Assembly: GCF_000972845.2 (NCBI RefSeq)
Contig: NC_040016.1
Coordinates: forward strand, 22,488,807 to 22,552,806
Source: Larimichthys crocea
Lineage: Eukaryota > Chordata > Actinopteri > Sciaenidae
DNA length: 64,000 bases
Direction: 5' to 3'
The number at the start of each line of letters is the position of its first letter. The first letter of the stretch is position 1. The notes under the pieces are model-generated. The model made no database searches. It saw only the letters and a list, made by a program, of their open reading frames with translations, and was not told where the DNA came from. Of this stretch, positions 47,159 through 57,499 are shown piece after piece. A program made the translations under genes and the position numbers.

Positions 47159-48059
47159 TCTAGTTTGTTGCGGTGGCGTGAGGGCGTTGGCATCAGCAAG
47201 GCTCCAGCAGCAGCAGCAGAAGAAGACGGAGCTTTCACGGTGGTGTAGGTCACTGCTTCATCATCTTCATCATCATCTCCACCTGAACCTGTCAAACAAA
47301 CCATGAGATGACAGAATAATGTAACTTTGTGATATCCAGCAGCACTGAACACAACGCTGTGACCAAACAGACGACTCACCCGGGCTTTACCGCCGGGCCT
47401 CTGGTGAAGTTGACGGAGGCGTAGGAAACACCACCTTCAGGATCAGCCTGCACAGAGAAGACAACAACATGGCCGTCAGTAACATTCAGTGCATTTCATA
47501 TATTCTGTCTGACTGTGGAAACTCACCACGTCTTCGTCCGTCTGCGTCTTCTTCCCTAGGAGACAAACAGAGTCGACTTAGCTCCAACAGCAAAATCCAG
47601 ATTCATCACGGAGATGCTTCACGTGTGGTCGCTCTCACCTTCAGCTCTGATGATGACCACCACACGATGATGATGAACACGGCGCAGCAACCACACACAG
47701 CGATGATCCACCACAGCCAATGACCTGCAAAGAGAAAGAAAAGAAACATTCAAAACTTTCTACTGAATCAACTGATGAAAAAAAATGTTCTTTTCTTGTT
47801 TTTTCTTCTGTCATTGTGGTCGAATCAGTGATGCACATTTTAAAATGTGATAGTCATCAGCCGACATGAACCATTCCACCACATTTGAATATCTCCACAG
47901 ACAGAGAGCTATAAAAATGCTGAGTCACCTTTAAGATTTGCTGGATCCATTTTTTGCAGGCGCTGTCATGATGGTTCCGCTATTTCATGCTGCTCTCAGT
48001 TATGNNNNNNNNNNCGCGATAACAAACAGAGAAACTTGAATCCATCTGAAGTCAGCCAT
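47159..48059 (-). pseudogene. Ig receptor copy 2, partial and frame-broken
   Basis: Recognisable parts: signal-peptide exon 48015-48059 (ATG at 48059, its 3' end lost in the N gap), the stalk exon start cut at 48004, membrane exon 47639-47724 (86 bases against 87 in copy 1), tail exons 47527-47555, 47380-47447 (68 against 69), and last exon about 47159-47288. Both Ig exons are absent and would fall in the 10-N gap. Single-base losses recur at sites where copy 1 has short homopolymers. It may be a true pseudogene or a poorly polished gap fill; the latter seems likelier. The VTYTTV motif survives in one frame. Confidence 0.65.
48005..48014. other. Assembly gap (10 N)
   Basis: Separates the stalk start and the signal-peptide exon of receptor copy 2. 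By comparison with copy 1 about 1.2 kb with both Ig exons is missing here. Confidence 1.
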
Positions 48060-48230
48060 CGTGATTCTGCCTCTCTTCTTCTTCTTCTGACTCTTTAGTG
48101 TCTAAAGTCGAGCTTTAGTACAGAGATGCTGCGTCTGCTTCCTGTGTTACTGTGATGTCACTTCCCCAAAGATACTTTTCATCCAATCCCAGAGCCTGTT
48201 CGTGACAGCGATGCGTTCCCCTTCTTGGAA
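48060..48230 (-). promoter_or_regulatory. Promoter and 5' UTR of receptor copy 2
   Basis: Nearly identical to 39528-39700, with the same inverted CCAAT, TGACATCA and AGGAAGC elements. Confidence 0.5.
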
Positions 48231-48530
48231 ACAAGAAGAGGAAGCTGATGTTGTGAAGACTGGTCTGAAGTGTGAAGTCAGTTTAAAGATTCGGACGTCT
48301 TGTGCAGTGGTTTGTCTCTTAGTTTCCATGACGCCAGACAAATGTAGCAAGCTGAGCTACGATAAAATGACAAAAGTAGCTTAACTTTTTTTTTTAACGT
48401 CAAACGAACTTCAGTCCAAGTTATTGCTATCGATGATCAATGAACCTGAGACAAACAGATCAGATCAATACTTTATTAAACTGTTCTCTCAACAAAACCA
48501 AAACCATAATCAATACAAAAAACAGGTGGT

Positions 48531-48531
<1 letters not shown>

Positions 48532-48565
<34 letters not shown>
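48532..48565 (+). repeat. CA microsatellite in the array spacer
   Basis: Follows ggtggtgtacac. The same position in the other spacer copy (54074-54105) has an interrupted CA run directly joined to a LINE piece. Confidence 0.9.
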
Positions 48566-48567
<2 letters not shown>

Positions 48568-48799
48568 GTTGGCAGGATGTGGTGTGGTCACGGTTGCCTA
48601 GAGCCAGACACACACCGGCGCTGCTCACAAAACCCGCGCCTTTTAAAAATGCCCACCACACCCGATACTCCACCACGTCCTCCTACATGTTTTCTATGGA
48701 GCCCCTCTGGTGACATGGTCAAAAAAATAATAATTGTGGCCACAATATAGTTATAACATGTGCACGAAATACTAATTCATGGCCACAAAATTTGTCCAC

Positions 48800-49542
48800 A
48801 TTATGACACTGTCAGCACATGAATGAATGACAAAACTCACTGCGAAGCTAAGCAGCAGCATTCTTTTATTTGCAGATTATATTGTTACATAGATATATAA
48901 AAAAGCTTCTTACATCAATAAGTCATGAAAATGATCATAATATAAAACACAGTCAAACATGAATCATCAGTTATCAATATAAAATAAAAAATGATTGTTT
49001 TTGGTCCAGTCACTGCTCATTGTGTCTCCAACTCAACCTTAAAGATGTTACAAGATTATATCAGAATTCAGTTGAACTTTTAAAATTTGATTTTAATTTA
49101 AAAATATTACCTGGATTACTAAAGACACAGATGCATTGTGGGTGGACCAACATTCTTGTCAAACGTCTGCTTCAGTTTTTCAGTGAAATGACACTAAAGA
49201 GAGTGAAGCTTGGCGATGACTGGATCAGGAAACAACGAAAGAAATTCAAACTGCTGAAATTCCAACAAATCCAGATTTTTTGACCATCTACGATGGACGC
49301 AGGATGTAACACACGCACACACCAGCGGTTAATATATATCACACGAGCATTTACTTTTATACATTTCAGAAAATATCTGTAAAGCTCGATCTAAACTAGA
49401 AGAATTAGTAATGACAGGTGTAAGAGTTATATAAAAAATATATGAAGCAATACAACATGAATCTAACAACAATAACTTGGATGTCAAAGATTATAATAAT
49501 ATAACTGAGATAATATAATAACAGAAGCAAAGCTAAGTCTAC

Positions 49543-49624
<82 letters not shown>
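48800..49624 (-). other. 3' UTR of receptor copy 3
   Basis: Matches the blocks at 42722 and 46477, with a conserved AATAAA (tttatt near 48863). It ends in a TATC array (49543-49630) that includes the stop codon, as in copy 1. Confidence 0.7.
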
Positions 49625-49628
<4 letters not shown>

Positions 49629-51674
49629 CTTGGTTTGTTGACGGTGGCGTAGAGGGCGTTGGCATCAGCAGAGGCTCCAGCAGCAGCAGCAGAAGAAGAA
49701 GACGGAGCTTTCACGGTGGTGTAGGTCACTGCTTCATCATCTTCATCATCATCTCCACCCTGAACCTGTCAAAACAAACCATGAGATGACAGAATAATGT
49801 AACTTTGTGATATCCAGCAGCACATGAACACAACGCTGTGACCAAACAGACGACTCACCCGGGCTTTACCGCTGGGCCTCTGGGTGAAGTTGACGGAGGC
49901 GTAGGAAACACCACCTTCAGGATCAGCCTGCACAGAGAAGACAACAACATGGCCGCTCAGTAACATTCAGTGCATTTCATCATATTCTGTCTGACTGTGA
50001 AACTCACCACGTCTTCGTCCGTCTGCGTCTTCTTCCCTGAGGAGACAGAACAGAGTCGACTTTAGCTCCAACAGCAAAACTCCAGATTCATTCATGGAGA
50101 TGCTTCACGTGTGGTCGCTCTCACCTTCAGCTCTGATGATGACCACCACAACGATGATGATGAACACTGCAGCAACCAACGACACAGCGATGATCCACCA
50201 CAGCCAATGACCTGCAAAGAGAAAGAAAAGAAACATTCAAAACTTTCTACTTTTGAACAATAACATGTTCATACTTCAAACCGAACAGACAGAGGTCGGA
50301 GAGAATCTACTGTCTCGTCTTCTCCCGCTTATCCGTTTGAGTCGGGTCACGGGGCCAGCAGCTTCAGCAGGGAGGCCCAGACTTCCCTCTCCCCGGCCAC
50401 TGTCCAGCTCTCCCAGGGGGACCCCAAGGCGTTCCCAGGCCAGCCGAGAGACATAGTCCCTCCAGCATGTCCTGGGTCTTCCCCGGGGCCGCCTCCCAGA
50501 GGGACGTGCCCGGAACATCTCACCAGGGAGACATCCAGGAGGCATCCTCACGAGATGCTCGAGCCACCTCAACTGGTTCCTCTTCGTGCTGTGATATAGG
50601 ACGTATTCAAACTTCACATCCATAAAATCAACAAATATTTCAGGTCATCATTCACGTCAGTCTGAAGTGACTTTAAACAGCTGACTTATTCTCACCTGGT
50701 TCCTCCCTGAGGGCTGAAGTCTGAAGGGAAACAGCTGCACTGTACCATCAGTCACTTCACACGTCAGTAAGTCAGAGTTTGATGTGTGAATAATGAGAAG
50801 TCGTAAAGGTCAAAGAGGCAGAGCAGTCAGACTGTGATGTCTGCAGATCTTTGTGATGTTCATCCACATCTTTACCCTCAAACAGCCACTTCACTGTGTG
50901 TTCACACCATCGTTCATCATATGTCGACACAGAGCAGGACCACACCACCTGATCATTGATCTTGTGTTCAGTCACTGGTGAAGATGGAGATAATGTGAGA
51001 GAAAGACAACAAGAGTCAAATTCACTTCATCATTATGATCATAATATTGTGAGTTTCACAGTTTGAGCTGAAAATATGATGATGGAAATACTCACTGGTA
51101 ACAAAAGACAGTAAAACCACAGACCATGAACGTATTGTCCTGATTTGTATTGGTTACAGTAGTAACGTCCAGCATCTTCATCGTGTGACTTCTTTATGAC
51201 CAGAGAACAGTTCTGTGTAACACTCAGTCGTCTGATTTAGAGTTCTCAACATCTGTCCAAGCTAATCAGCTCTACTGCTGCTCCTGTCTTGAATGAATGA
51301 ATTTCCATGTTGTTCTGTCACAGTTTTGCTGATCGTCTATCACATTTTCACAAGGCAAAGTGACTTCCTGTCCAGCTCTGACAGTGAAGGAGGATAAGAG
51401 AAGTCCTTCAGCTTCTGTGAAGACGTGCAGAGAAAATGAGAAAATGTCTGTTATGTTCATAGTTAGTGTGACGAGTTCACTGAACTCACCACGTTAGAAA
51501 CAATCGACAGGTTTTGTCGTCTCAGTTCAACAATTAGCCATCAAATATTTGATCAAGTGAATTAAGAGTAACAAAGTTATTGTCATGAATATCTGTGATA
51601 TATGTATTCTTACCTGGAAACTGAAGCAGCGCGATAACAAACAGAGAAACTTGAATCCATCTGAAGTCAGCCAT
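49625..51674 (-). pseudogene. Ig receptor copy 3, stalk lost, Ig exons frame-broken
   Basis: Signal-peptide exon 51614-51674 is intact, as are the membrane exon 50125-50211 and tail exons 50008-50036, 49859-49927 and 49625-49765, with lengths identical to copy 1 and both ITIMs kept. The Ig1 exon (51096-51414) and Ig2 exon (about 50696-50974) have several one-base losses that shift the frame. One loss removes the upstream Ig2 splice donor used as the main model in copy 1. The stalk exon is absent: a Rex3-like LINE piece (50310-50585) occupies its place. If the frameshifts are sequence errors, the gene would encode a stalkless receptor; otherwise it is dead. Confidence 0.7.
50310..50585 (-). 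mobile_element. Rex3-like LINE 3' end inside receptor copy 3
   Basis: A 115-codon minus-strand frame contains QLRWLEHLVRMPPG, then GRRPRGRPRT and RDYVSRLAWERLG, the conserved C-terminus of the fish Rex3-like ORF2. It starts after gagagaatctac on the 3' side and joins receptor intron sequence (tcgtgctgtgatat) on the other. Confidence 0.8.
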
Positions 51675-51841
51675 CGTGATTCTGCCTCTCTTCTTCTTCT
51701 TCTGACTCTTTAGTGTCTAAAGTCGAGCTTTAGTACAGAGATGCTGCGTCTGCTTCCTGTGTTACTGTGATGTCACTTCCCCAAAGATACTTTTCATCCA
51801 ATCCCAGGGCCTGTTCGTGACAGCGATGCGTTCCTCTGCAT
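51675..51841 (-). promoter_or_regulatory. Promoter and 5' UTR of receptor copy 3
   Basis: Nearly identical to the upstream blocks of copies 1, 2 and 5. It is cut by the N gap at 51842. Confidence 0.5.
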
Positions 51842-51851
51842 NNNNNNNNNN
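51842..51851. other. Assembly gap (10 N)
   Basis: Joins the promoter end of receptor copy 3 to LINE sequence belonging to the downstream part of copy 4. Confidence 1.
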
Positions 51852-52795
51852 CGATGCGGGGAGCAGCGGTTACTCTGAGCTCCTTGCGGATGGCCGAGCT
51901 TCTCACCCTATCTCTAAGGGAGACCCCAGCCACCCTGCGAAGGAGGCTCATTTCGGCCGCTTGTATTCGTGCTCTCATTCTTTCGGTCACTACCCAAAGC
52001 TCGTGACCATAGGTGAGGGTAGGAACGCAGATCGACTGGTAAATCAAGAGCTTCGCCTTTCGGCTCAGCTCCTTCTTCACCACGACGGACCAGTGCAGAG
52101 TCTGCATCACTGCAGAAGCCGCACCGATCCGCCGGGCGATCTCCCCTTCCATCCTTCCCTCACTCGTGAACAAGACCCCGAGATACTTGAACCTCCCACT
52201 TAAGGCAGGATCTCGTCCCCGACCCAGAGGCTGCACTCCACCCTTTTCCGATCCAGAACCATGGCCTCAGATTTGGAGGTGCTGATTCTCATCCCAGCCA
52301 CTTCGCACTCGGCTGCAAACCGCTCCAGAGAGAGCTGAAGGTCACGCTCCGATGAAGCCAACAGGACTAGATCGTCCGCAAAAAGCAGCGACCCAATCCT
52401 GAGGCCACGGAACCGCAGCCCCTCAATGCCCTGGCTGCGTAGAATTCTGTCCATGAAGGTTATGAACAGAACCGGTGACAAAGGGCAGCCCTGGCGGAGT
52501 CCAACTCCCACCGGAAAAAGGTCCGACTTACTGCCGGCAATGCGCAATTAATGGGTCCGGAACCCCATACTCCCGGGCACCCCCCACAGGACTCCCCGAG
52601 GGACACGGTCGAACGCCTTCTCCAGATCCACAAAGCACATGTAGACTGGTTGGGCGAACTCCCATGCACCCTCCAGGACCGCGCTAAGGGTATAGAGCTG
52701 GTCCACAGTTCCACGACCAGGACGAAAACCACACTGCTCCTCCTGGATCCGAGGTTTGACAATCTTGCGGACCCTCCTCTCCAGGACCCCCGAAT
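51852..52795 (-). mobile_element. Rex3-like LINE reverse transcriptase region, copy 1
   Basis: On the minus strand, in order: CGFRPGRGTVDQLYTL, FVDLEKAFDRVPRG, RQGCPLSPVLF, FADDLVLLAS, FKYLGVLFTSEGR, SICVPTLTYGHELWVV and SLRDRVRSSAIRKEL. Frame changes occur near 52548 and 52220, and a stretch after GVLWG is missing. It is truncated on the left by the N gap. The right border (cccccgaatcagtgagg) lies in receptor intron sequence and is the same as at 54790, so the insertion predates the duplication of copies 4 and 5. Confidence 0.88.
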
Positions 52796-52896
52796 CAGTG
52801 AGGAACATTTTAAAATAGTGAGATCATCAGCCGACATGAAACATTCACAACATTTATATATTCCACAGACAGAGAGCTATAAAAATGCTGAGTCAC

Positions 52897-53732
52897 CTTT
52901 AAGATTGCTGATCCATTTTTTGCAGGCCTGTCGTATGGTTCTCTTTTTATGCTGCTCTCAGTTGTTGCTGTTTTGGTTGTTGCTGTTGCTGTTGGTGGTT
53001 TGGTTGTTGCTGGTGGTTGGGTTTTGGTTGTTGCTTGTGCTGTTGGTGTTGTGTTGTGTGTGTGGTTGTTGTGGGTTCTGGTCTTGTTTTGTTGTCGTGT
53101 CACCTGATCAGTGAAAACGAGTCACCAAACTGGTGAGCACCAAACTCGTGCTGTGATATGACTAATATTCAAACTCACATCCATAAAATCAACAAATATT
53201 TCAGGTCATCATTCACTCAGTCTGAAGTGACTTTAAACAGCTCGACTTATTCTCACCTGGTTTCTTACCTGAGGGCTGAAGTCTGAAGGGAAACAGCTGC
53301 ACTTTGTCACCATTAGTCACTTCACACGTCAGTAAGTCAGAGTTTGATGTGTGAATGAAATGAGAAGTCGTAAAGGTCACAGAGGCAGAGCAGCAGACTG
53401 TGATGTCTGCATCTTGTGATTTATCCACATCTTTACCCTCAAACCGCCACTTCACTGTGTGTGACACCATTCCTATGTCGACACAGAGCCGGACACACAC
53501 CTGATCATTGATCTTGTGTTCAGTCACTGGTGAAGATGGAGATAATGTGAGAGAAAGACAACAAGAGTCAAATTCACTTCATCATTATTATCATAATTAT
53601 TGTGATGTTTCACAGTTTGGCTGAAAATATGATGATGGAAATACTCACTGGTAACAAAAGACAGATCAACCACAAAGACTGACTTCATTCGTCCTGGTTT
53701 GTATTGGGTACAGTAGTAACTTCCAGCATCAT
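52897..53732 (-). pseudogene. Ig receptor copy 4, truncated
   Basis: Only the 3' part of the Ig1 exon (53649 to about 53732), an Ig2 exon (53269-53526) and a stalk exon (52897-53103) remain. Signal peptide, first half of Ig1, and all membrane and tail exons are absent. The first Ig2 cysteine region is altered by compensating frame changes. On the upstream side Ig1 is directly joined to spacer sequence (agaaacaagaagaggaagc) that in other copies lies beyond the promoter. It is non-functional as written, unless the join is an assembly error. Confidence 0.65.
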
Positions 53733-53764
53733 CTCTCTCTTTGTTTTCCCTTTTTTTGTTTTTT

Positions 53765-54080
53765 GTTAGAAACAAGAAGAGGAAGCTGATGTTGTGAAGA
53801 CTGGTCTGAAGTGTGAAGTCAGTTTAAAGATTCGGACGTCTTGTGCAGTGGTTTGTCTCTTAGTTTCCATGACGCCAGACAAATGTAGCAAGCTGAGCTA
53901 CGATAAAATGACAAAAGTAGCTTAACTTTTTTTTTTAACGTCAAACGAACTTCAGTCCAAGTTATTGCTATCGATGATCAATGAACCTGAGACAAACAGA
54001 TCAGATCAATACTTTATTAAACTGTTCTCTCAACAAAACCAAAACCATAATCACCACAAAAAAACAGGTGGTGTGTACAC
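53765..54080. repeat. Array spacer block, second copy
   Basis: Nearly identical to 48228-48530 (from aaacaagaagaggaagctga to aaaaccataatca), which lies upstream of receptor copy 2. It marks the duplication unit. Confidence 0.8.
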
Positions 54081-54104
54081 ACACACACACACACAAACAC
54101 ACAC

Positions 54105-54790
54105 AGAAGCCGCACCGATCCGCCGGGCGATCTCCCATTCCATCCTTCCCTCACTCGTGAACAAGACCCCGAGATACTTGAACTCCTCCACTTAAGGCAG
54201 GATCTCGTCCCCGACCCAGAGGCTGCACTCCACCCTTTTCCGACTCAGAACCATGGCCTCAGATTTGGAGGTGCTGATTCTCATCCCAGCCACTTCGCAC
54301 TCGGCTCCAAACCGCTCCAGAGAGAGCTGAAGGTCACGCTCCGATGAAGCCAACAGGACTAGATCGTCCGCAAAAAGCAGCGACCCAATCCTGAGGCCAC
54401 GGAACTGCAGCCCCCTCAATACCCTGGCTGCGCCTAGAAATTCTGTCCATGAAGGTTATGAACAGAACCGGTGACAAAGGGCAGCCCTGGCGGAGTCCAA
54501 CTCCCACCGGAAAAAGGTCCGACTTACTGCCGGCAATGCGGCAATTAATGGGTCCGGAACCCCATACTCCCGGGGCACCCCCCACAGGACTCCCCGAGGG
54601 ACACGGTCGAACGCCTTCTCCAGATCCACAAAGCACATGTAGACTGGTTGGGCGAACTCCCATGCACCCTCCAGGACCGCGCTAAGGGTATAGAGCTGGT
54701 CCACCGTTCCACGACCAGGACGAAAACCACACTGCTCCTCCTGGATCCGAGGTTTGACAACTTACGGATCCTCCTCTCCAGGACCCCCGA
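54105..54790 (-). mobile_element. Rex3-like LINE reverse transcriptase region, copy 2
   Basis: Near-identical to 52117-52795: VDQLYTLSAVLEGAW, FVDLEKAFDRVPRG, RQGCPLSPVLF and FADDLVLLAS. It is cut on the left by the CA repeat at 54074-54105. The right border in the receptor intron matches 52795. Confidence 0.85.
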
Positions 54791-54897
54791 ATCAGTGAGG
54801 AACATTTTAAAATAGTGATGAGTCATCAGCCGACATGAAACCATTCACAACATTTATATATCTCCACAGACAGAGAGCTATAAAAATGCTGAGTCAC

Positions 54898-56240
54898 CTT
54901 TAAGACTTGCTGATCCATTTTTTGCAGGCACTGTCGTTATGGTTCCTCTTTTCATGCTGCTCTCAGTTGTTGCTGTTTTGGTTGTTGCTGTTGCTGTTGG
55001 TGGTTTGGTTGTTGCTGTTGGTGGTGTTTTGGTTGTTGCTGTTGCTGTTGGTGGTTTGGTTGTGGGTTCTGGTCTTGGTTTTGTTGTCGTGTCACCTGAT
55101 CAGATGAAAACGAGTCACCAAACTGTTGAGCACCAAACTCGTGCTGTGATATGACGTAATATTCAAACTTCACATCCATAAAATCAACAAATATTTCAGG
55201 TCATCATTCACGTCAGTCTGAAGTGACTTTAAACAGCTCGACTTATTCTCACCTGGTTCCTCACCTGAGGGCTGAAGTCTGAAGGGAAACAGCTGCACTC
55301 TGTAACCATCAGTCACTTCACACGTCAGTAAGTCAGAGTTTGATGTGTGAATGAAATGAGAAGTCGTAAAGGTCACAGAGGCAGAGCAGTCAGACTGTGA
55401 TGTCTGCAGATCTTTGTGATGTTCATCCACATCTTTACCCTCAAACAGCCACTTCACTGTGTGTACACACCATCGTTCATGATATGTTGACACAGAGCAG
55501 TTTAACACCACCTGATCATTGATCTTGTGTTCAGTCACTGGTGAAGATGGAGATAATGTGAGAGAAAGACAACAAGAGTCAAATTCACTTCATCATTATG
55601 ATCATAATTATTGTGATGTTTCACAGTTTGAGCTGAAAATATGATGATGGAAATACTCACTGGTAACAACAGACAGATCAACCACAGAGACTGACTTCAT
55701 TCGTCCTGGTTTGTATGGGTACAGTAGTAACTTCCGCATCTTCATGTGTGAGCTTCTTTATGACCAGAGAACAGTTCTGTGTAACACTCAGTCTGTCTGA
55801 TTTAGAGTTCTCAACAATCTGTCCAAGTCTAATCAGCTCTACTGTTGCTCTCTGACTTGAATTAATGAATCGCCATGTCGTACTGTCACAGTTTTGCTGA
55901 TCGTCTATCACATTTTCACAAGGCAAAGTGACTTCCTGTCCAGCTCTGACAGTGACGGAGGATAAGAGAAAGTCTTCAGCTTCTGTGAAGACGAGCAGAG
56001 AAATGAGAAAATGTCTGTTATGTTCTAGTTGGTGACGAGTTCACTGAACTCACCACGTTAGAAACAATCGACAGGTTTTGTCGTCTCAGTTCCAACAATT
56101 GAGCTCATCAAATATTTGATCAAGTGAATTAAGAGTAACAAAGTTATTGTCATGAATATCTGTGATATATGTATTCTTACCGGAACTGAAAGCAGCGCGA
56201 TAACAAACAGGAAAACTTGAATCCATCTGAAGTCAGCCAT
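54898..56240 (-). pseudogene. Ig receptor copy 5, extracellular exons only
   Basis: Exons: signal peptide 56181-56240 (60 bases against 61 in copy 1), Ig1 55661-55982, Ig2 55265-55537 (273 bases, open, 91 codons), and a stalk of 54898-55095 (198 bases, 66 codons, longer than the 51 of copy 1 through extra Thr/Pro/Ala units). Ig1 is open except for two one-base losses at about 55713 and 55734, which destroy the second-cysteine motif. Membrane and tail exons are missing; a LINE and the next spacer follow. If the losses are errors, a secreted product or splicing into the exons of copy 3 is conceivable. As written the frame is broken. Confidence 0.7.
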
Positions 56241-56400
56241 CGTGATTCTGCCTCTCTTCTTCTTCTTCTGACTCTTTAGTGTCTGGATCGAGCTTTAGTA
56301 CAGAGATGCTGCGTCTGCTTCCTGTGTTAGGGTGAGGTCAGATAGTTAATCTGTCTCATCCAATCCCAGCGGCCTGTTTACAGGTGCTGTGTTTCTTTTA
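56241..56400 (-). promoter_or_regulatory. Promoter and 5' UTR of receptor copy 5
   Basis: The first 90 bases upstream of the ATG match the other copies. Further out it diverges (tagttaatctgtctc replaces the block holding TGACATCA), so one shared element is lost. Confidence 0.45.
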
Positions 56401-56599
56401 ATGAAAACAAGAAGAGGAAGATTGTCCTGAAATGCTCAGAGTCAGTGTGAAGACACGGGGGCCTCTCAGTTTCATGACTCAACCATGCTGATGACTGTAG
56501 AAACTCCTATTCATCAAAGTGTTGTTATATAATTTAGAGTATGCTGGCGTGCAGTGTTTTAACTCATGGGAGTGTGTGTGTTTTTCGTTGACATTTCGT

Positions 56600-56660
56600 A
56601 GACTGTCTAAAACCTGGGCGTAGTCTCCGGTGAGTCCTCACAACTGTCTAAAACCTTAAT
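56600..56660 (-). repeat. Decayed 42-bp minisatellite, two partial units
   Basis: AGACTGTCTAAAACCTGGGC followed by gtagtctcc and a second caactgtctaaaacct. Same family as 24221-24392. Confidence 0.75.
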
Positions 56661-57106
56661 GTGAATCTGTTTCTGCATTCATTGATTCAATCCAACGCTG
56701 TAACAAACAAAACTATATAAGAGTTCAAGCCACTGTTCAAGATCAATGTCTGTTTGTAACAAATGGGACATGGTTAAGGTGTTCTTGAGTTTACTCTCCT
56801 GAAGACCTTGATTGACTCTGTTGTGACCGTTTAACTTTTGTTTGGCGTTTTAACGTTTGCGGTTGTTAGGTGGTTTGTTCGTTGAAGTTGTTAACTGGGG
56901 GTCCCGTGTGGGCCTCGAGGTCCCGTGTGGGCCTTGAAGTCCTCAGCAGTATTAGTTGTTTGGCTTTGGTTGGGAACAGTAGGTGCCAGTCTATCTCCAC
57001 ACTGTGGTGTCCAGGGTCACAGAGACCTGTTGCTGCCTTCATAGACATAATAGATAGCTTGTTGTTGACGGTCCAATCTGCGTAAACAGACATCTGTGTC
57101 TCCAGA

Positions 57107-57494
57107 CTAGAACATGCTGACAATAACACCTCCATGGGTAAAGTCATTCTCTGTGACTAATTCTGGGCGTGTAGTATTTGTGGTGTTATCTTGGGGTTTA
57201 AAGTCGATCCACCAGGATGAGTTGGGCAGAATGTGAGACCGACTCAGGCACTTCTGATGAACTTTGAGAGTGTCTCTAATTCTCCTTGGCCAAGAGTCAA
57301 TAAATAATACAGCATAAGACATCAGAGGCTCCTGAACACTTTCTGAACTCCTGACCTCACCATTGACCTTTGACTTCAGCAATCTCTTCACAACGTGTTT
57401 CTCTTCACATAAAGAGGAAGTTGAGGCTGTGAACATGGACCAGTTCTTCTTCTCTCTCCAGAAGTCACATTTTTTTAACTTTAACTGCACAGAT
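57107..57494 (-). CDS. Unidentified open reading frame, possible exon
   Basis: The frame is open for about 127 codons on the minus strand. Its upstream side has a fair splice acceptor (ctgtgcag on the gene strand) instead of an ATG. The peptide has a mixed, protein-like composition with several Trp and Cys residues (for example KKCDFWREKKNW near the start, SSWWIDFKPQDN later). After a stop at 57107-57109 a different frame stays open to 56866, which suggests either a frameshift in an old coding stretch or chance. No family is recognised and no function is proposed. Confidence 0.3.
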
Positions 57495-57499
57495 GTTCA

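Noticed and set aside
52551..53114. 187-codon plus-strand frame
   Set aside because: It is antisense to the LINE reverse transcriptase and the receptor copy 4 stalk; no domain in this orientation.
54907..55154. Plus-strand frames rich in Val and Leu that look like membrane helices
   Set aside because: They are antisense of the repetitive stalk exon of receptor copy 5. The GTTGCTGTT-type repeats make hydrophobic codons by chance.
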